A program made the position numbers and the translations under genes. Source: an uncultured Alistipes sp. (GTDB lineage Bacteria; Bacteroidota; Bacteroidia; Bacteroidales; Rikenellaceae). Taken from it: a stretch of 5,562 bases of DNA. The stretch lies in assembly GCA_904502075.1 (NCBI GenBank), contig CAJGDL010000104.1:1-5562 (forward strand), given 5' to 3'. Within the stretch, counting starts at the first letter, position 1; each line of letters opens with the position of its first letter. Shown here one piece after another: positions 5,104 through 5,562 of this stretch. Below the pieces are notes generated by a model that did no database searches, had not been told where the DNA came from, and was given only the letters and a program-made list of their open reading frames with translations.

Positions 5104-5562
5104 CTATTTTGTTAGTCGTTCTATTTCGTTCTTAATATTGTCAATAACCTCTTTGTTTGCTATTTCACCATCAAGACTAAGAACAACAAACACCTCTCCA
5201 CCATACTGTTCTTTGAATGCATCAAAACTTGCCTGCATTCTCTCGGTTAAAGAGTAGCTACCAAAATTAGCTTTTGCTGTAATTGGTTTAACTTGAATAC
5301 CGATTGAGCTATTTCCAACCTTTGCTACATAATCTATATCTCCAGCATGATCCAACTCCGGGTCACTCTCTTCAAACTTGACATCAGGGAAAATCTTTGC
5401 TAAGCCATCATTAATAACAGACTTTTCGCGAATATATCCATCATATGTTCTATTGATGGTCAAGTTGTATATGTAATCAATACAATCTTGTTCTGTTAGT
5501 TCTCGAAATGCACTCTCCCACTCAGGTATTACTATCTCGGTAATTTTCGCATAGAGTCGCTC
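5104..5562 (-). CDS. Restriction endonuclease, probably MjaI-like (partial, 5' end outside window)
   Basis: The last 152 residues of a minus-strand gene are visible, with the stop codon at 5104. The frame is open to the window edge, so the true start lies beyond 5562; an in-frame TTG at 5461-5463 is internal, because recognisable sequence continues upstream of it (ERLYAKITEIVIPEWESAFR). Numbering from the window edge, residues 75-92 (GDIDYVAKVGNSSIGIQVK) look like a PD-(D/E)XK nuclease core with Asp75 or Asp77 and a QxK motif (Gln90, Lys92), the variant also seen in Mrr-type nucleases. LTINRTYDGY upstream and FGSYSLTERMQASFDAFKEQYGG downstream recall MjaI-family type II endonucleases, whose archetype cuts at CTAG. 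GC content is about 32-38% in lines I counted, against about 68% in one rho line, consistent with horizontal transfer. A cognate methyltransferase would be expected to the right. The nuclease call is firmer than the MjaI assignment. Confidence 0.65.
   Translation of the reverse strand, partial: ERLYAKITEIVIPEWESAFRELTEQDCIDYIYNLTINRTYDGYIREKSVINDGLAKIFPDVKFEESDPELDHAGDIDYVAKVGNSSIGIQVKPITAKANFGSYSLTERMQASFDAFKEQYGGEVFVVLSLDGEIANKEVIDNIKNEIERLTK

Overview
The window looks like a GC-rich Bacteroidota chromosome, and Alistipes or a close Rikenellaceae relative is my best guess. Three things point there. Rho carries the long acidic and proline-rich insertion typical of the phylum. Several intergenic gaps hold the Bacteroidota -7 promoter element TAnnTTTG. 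Starts have A/T-rich upstream sequence rather than clear Shine-Dalgarno sites. The genus is inferred; the phylum is well supported.

Layout, left to right. Positions 1-430 hold no convincing gene, but contain a perfect 20-bp inverted repeat and a second, weaker stem-loop. Next come a 69-residue DUF2007-type protein (431-640) and its intrinsic terminator. A good promoter at 742-772 then drives a two-gene unit: rho (837-2549) and, 8 bp later, an exported S1/P1-type zinc nuclease (2558-3337). An exceptionally long, probably bidirectional terminator hairpin closes this unit. An AraC-family regulator (3515-4432) has its own promoter and converges, with a 6-bp gap, on a minus-strand C_GCAxxG_C_C family gene (4439-4909).

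The right end changes character. From about 4910 the DNA becomes AT-rich, and a 190-bp intergenic stretch holds a minus-strand terminator, a C5/G5 palindrome, a plus-strand -7 element and two pairs of short direct repeats. Beyond it is the 3' part of a minus-strand gene (5104-5562, running off the window) that resembles a PD-(D/E)XK restriction endonuclease, probably MjaI-like. Its base composition suggests horizontal acquisition of a restriction-modification system, with this window showing one edge of the island.

The window is mostly housekeeping. The parts that deserve a second look are the right-hand island boundary, the structured region at 124-235, the rho/S1-P1 nuclease pairing and the Rho disordered insertion. 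I do not see evidence of a complete undescribed system.
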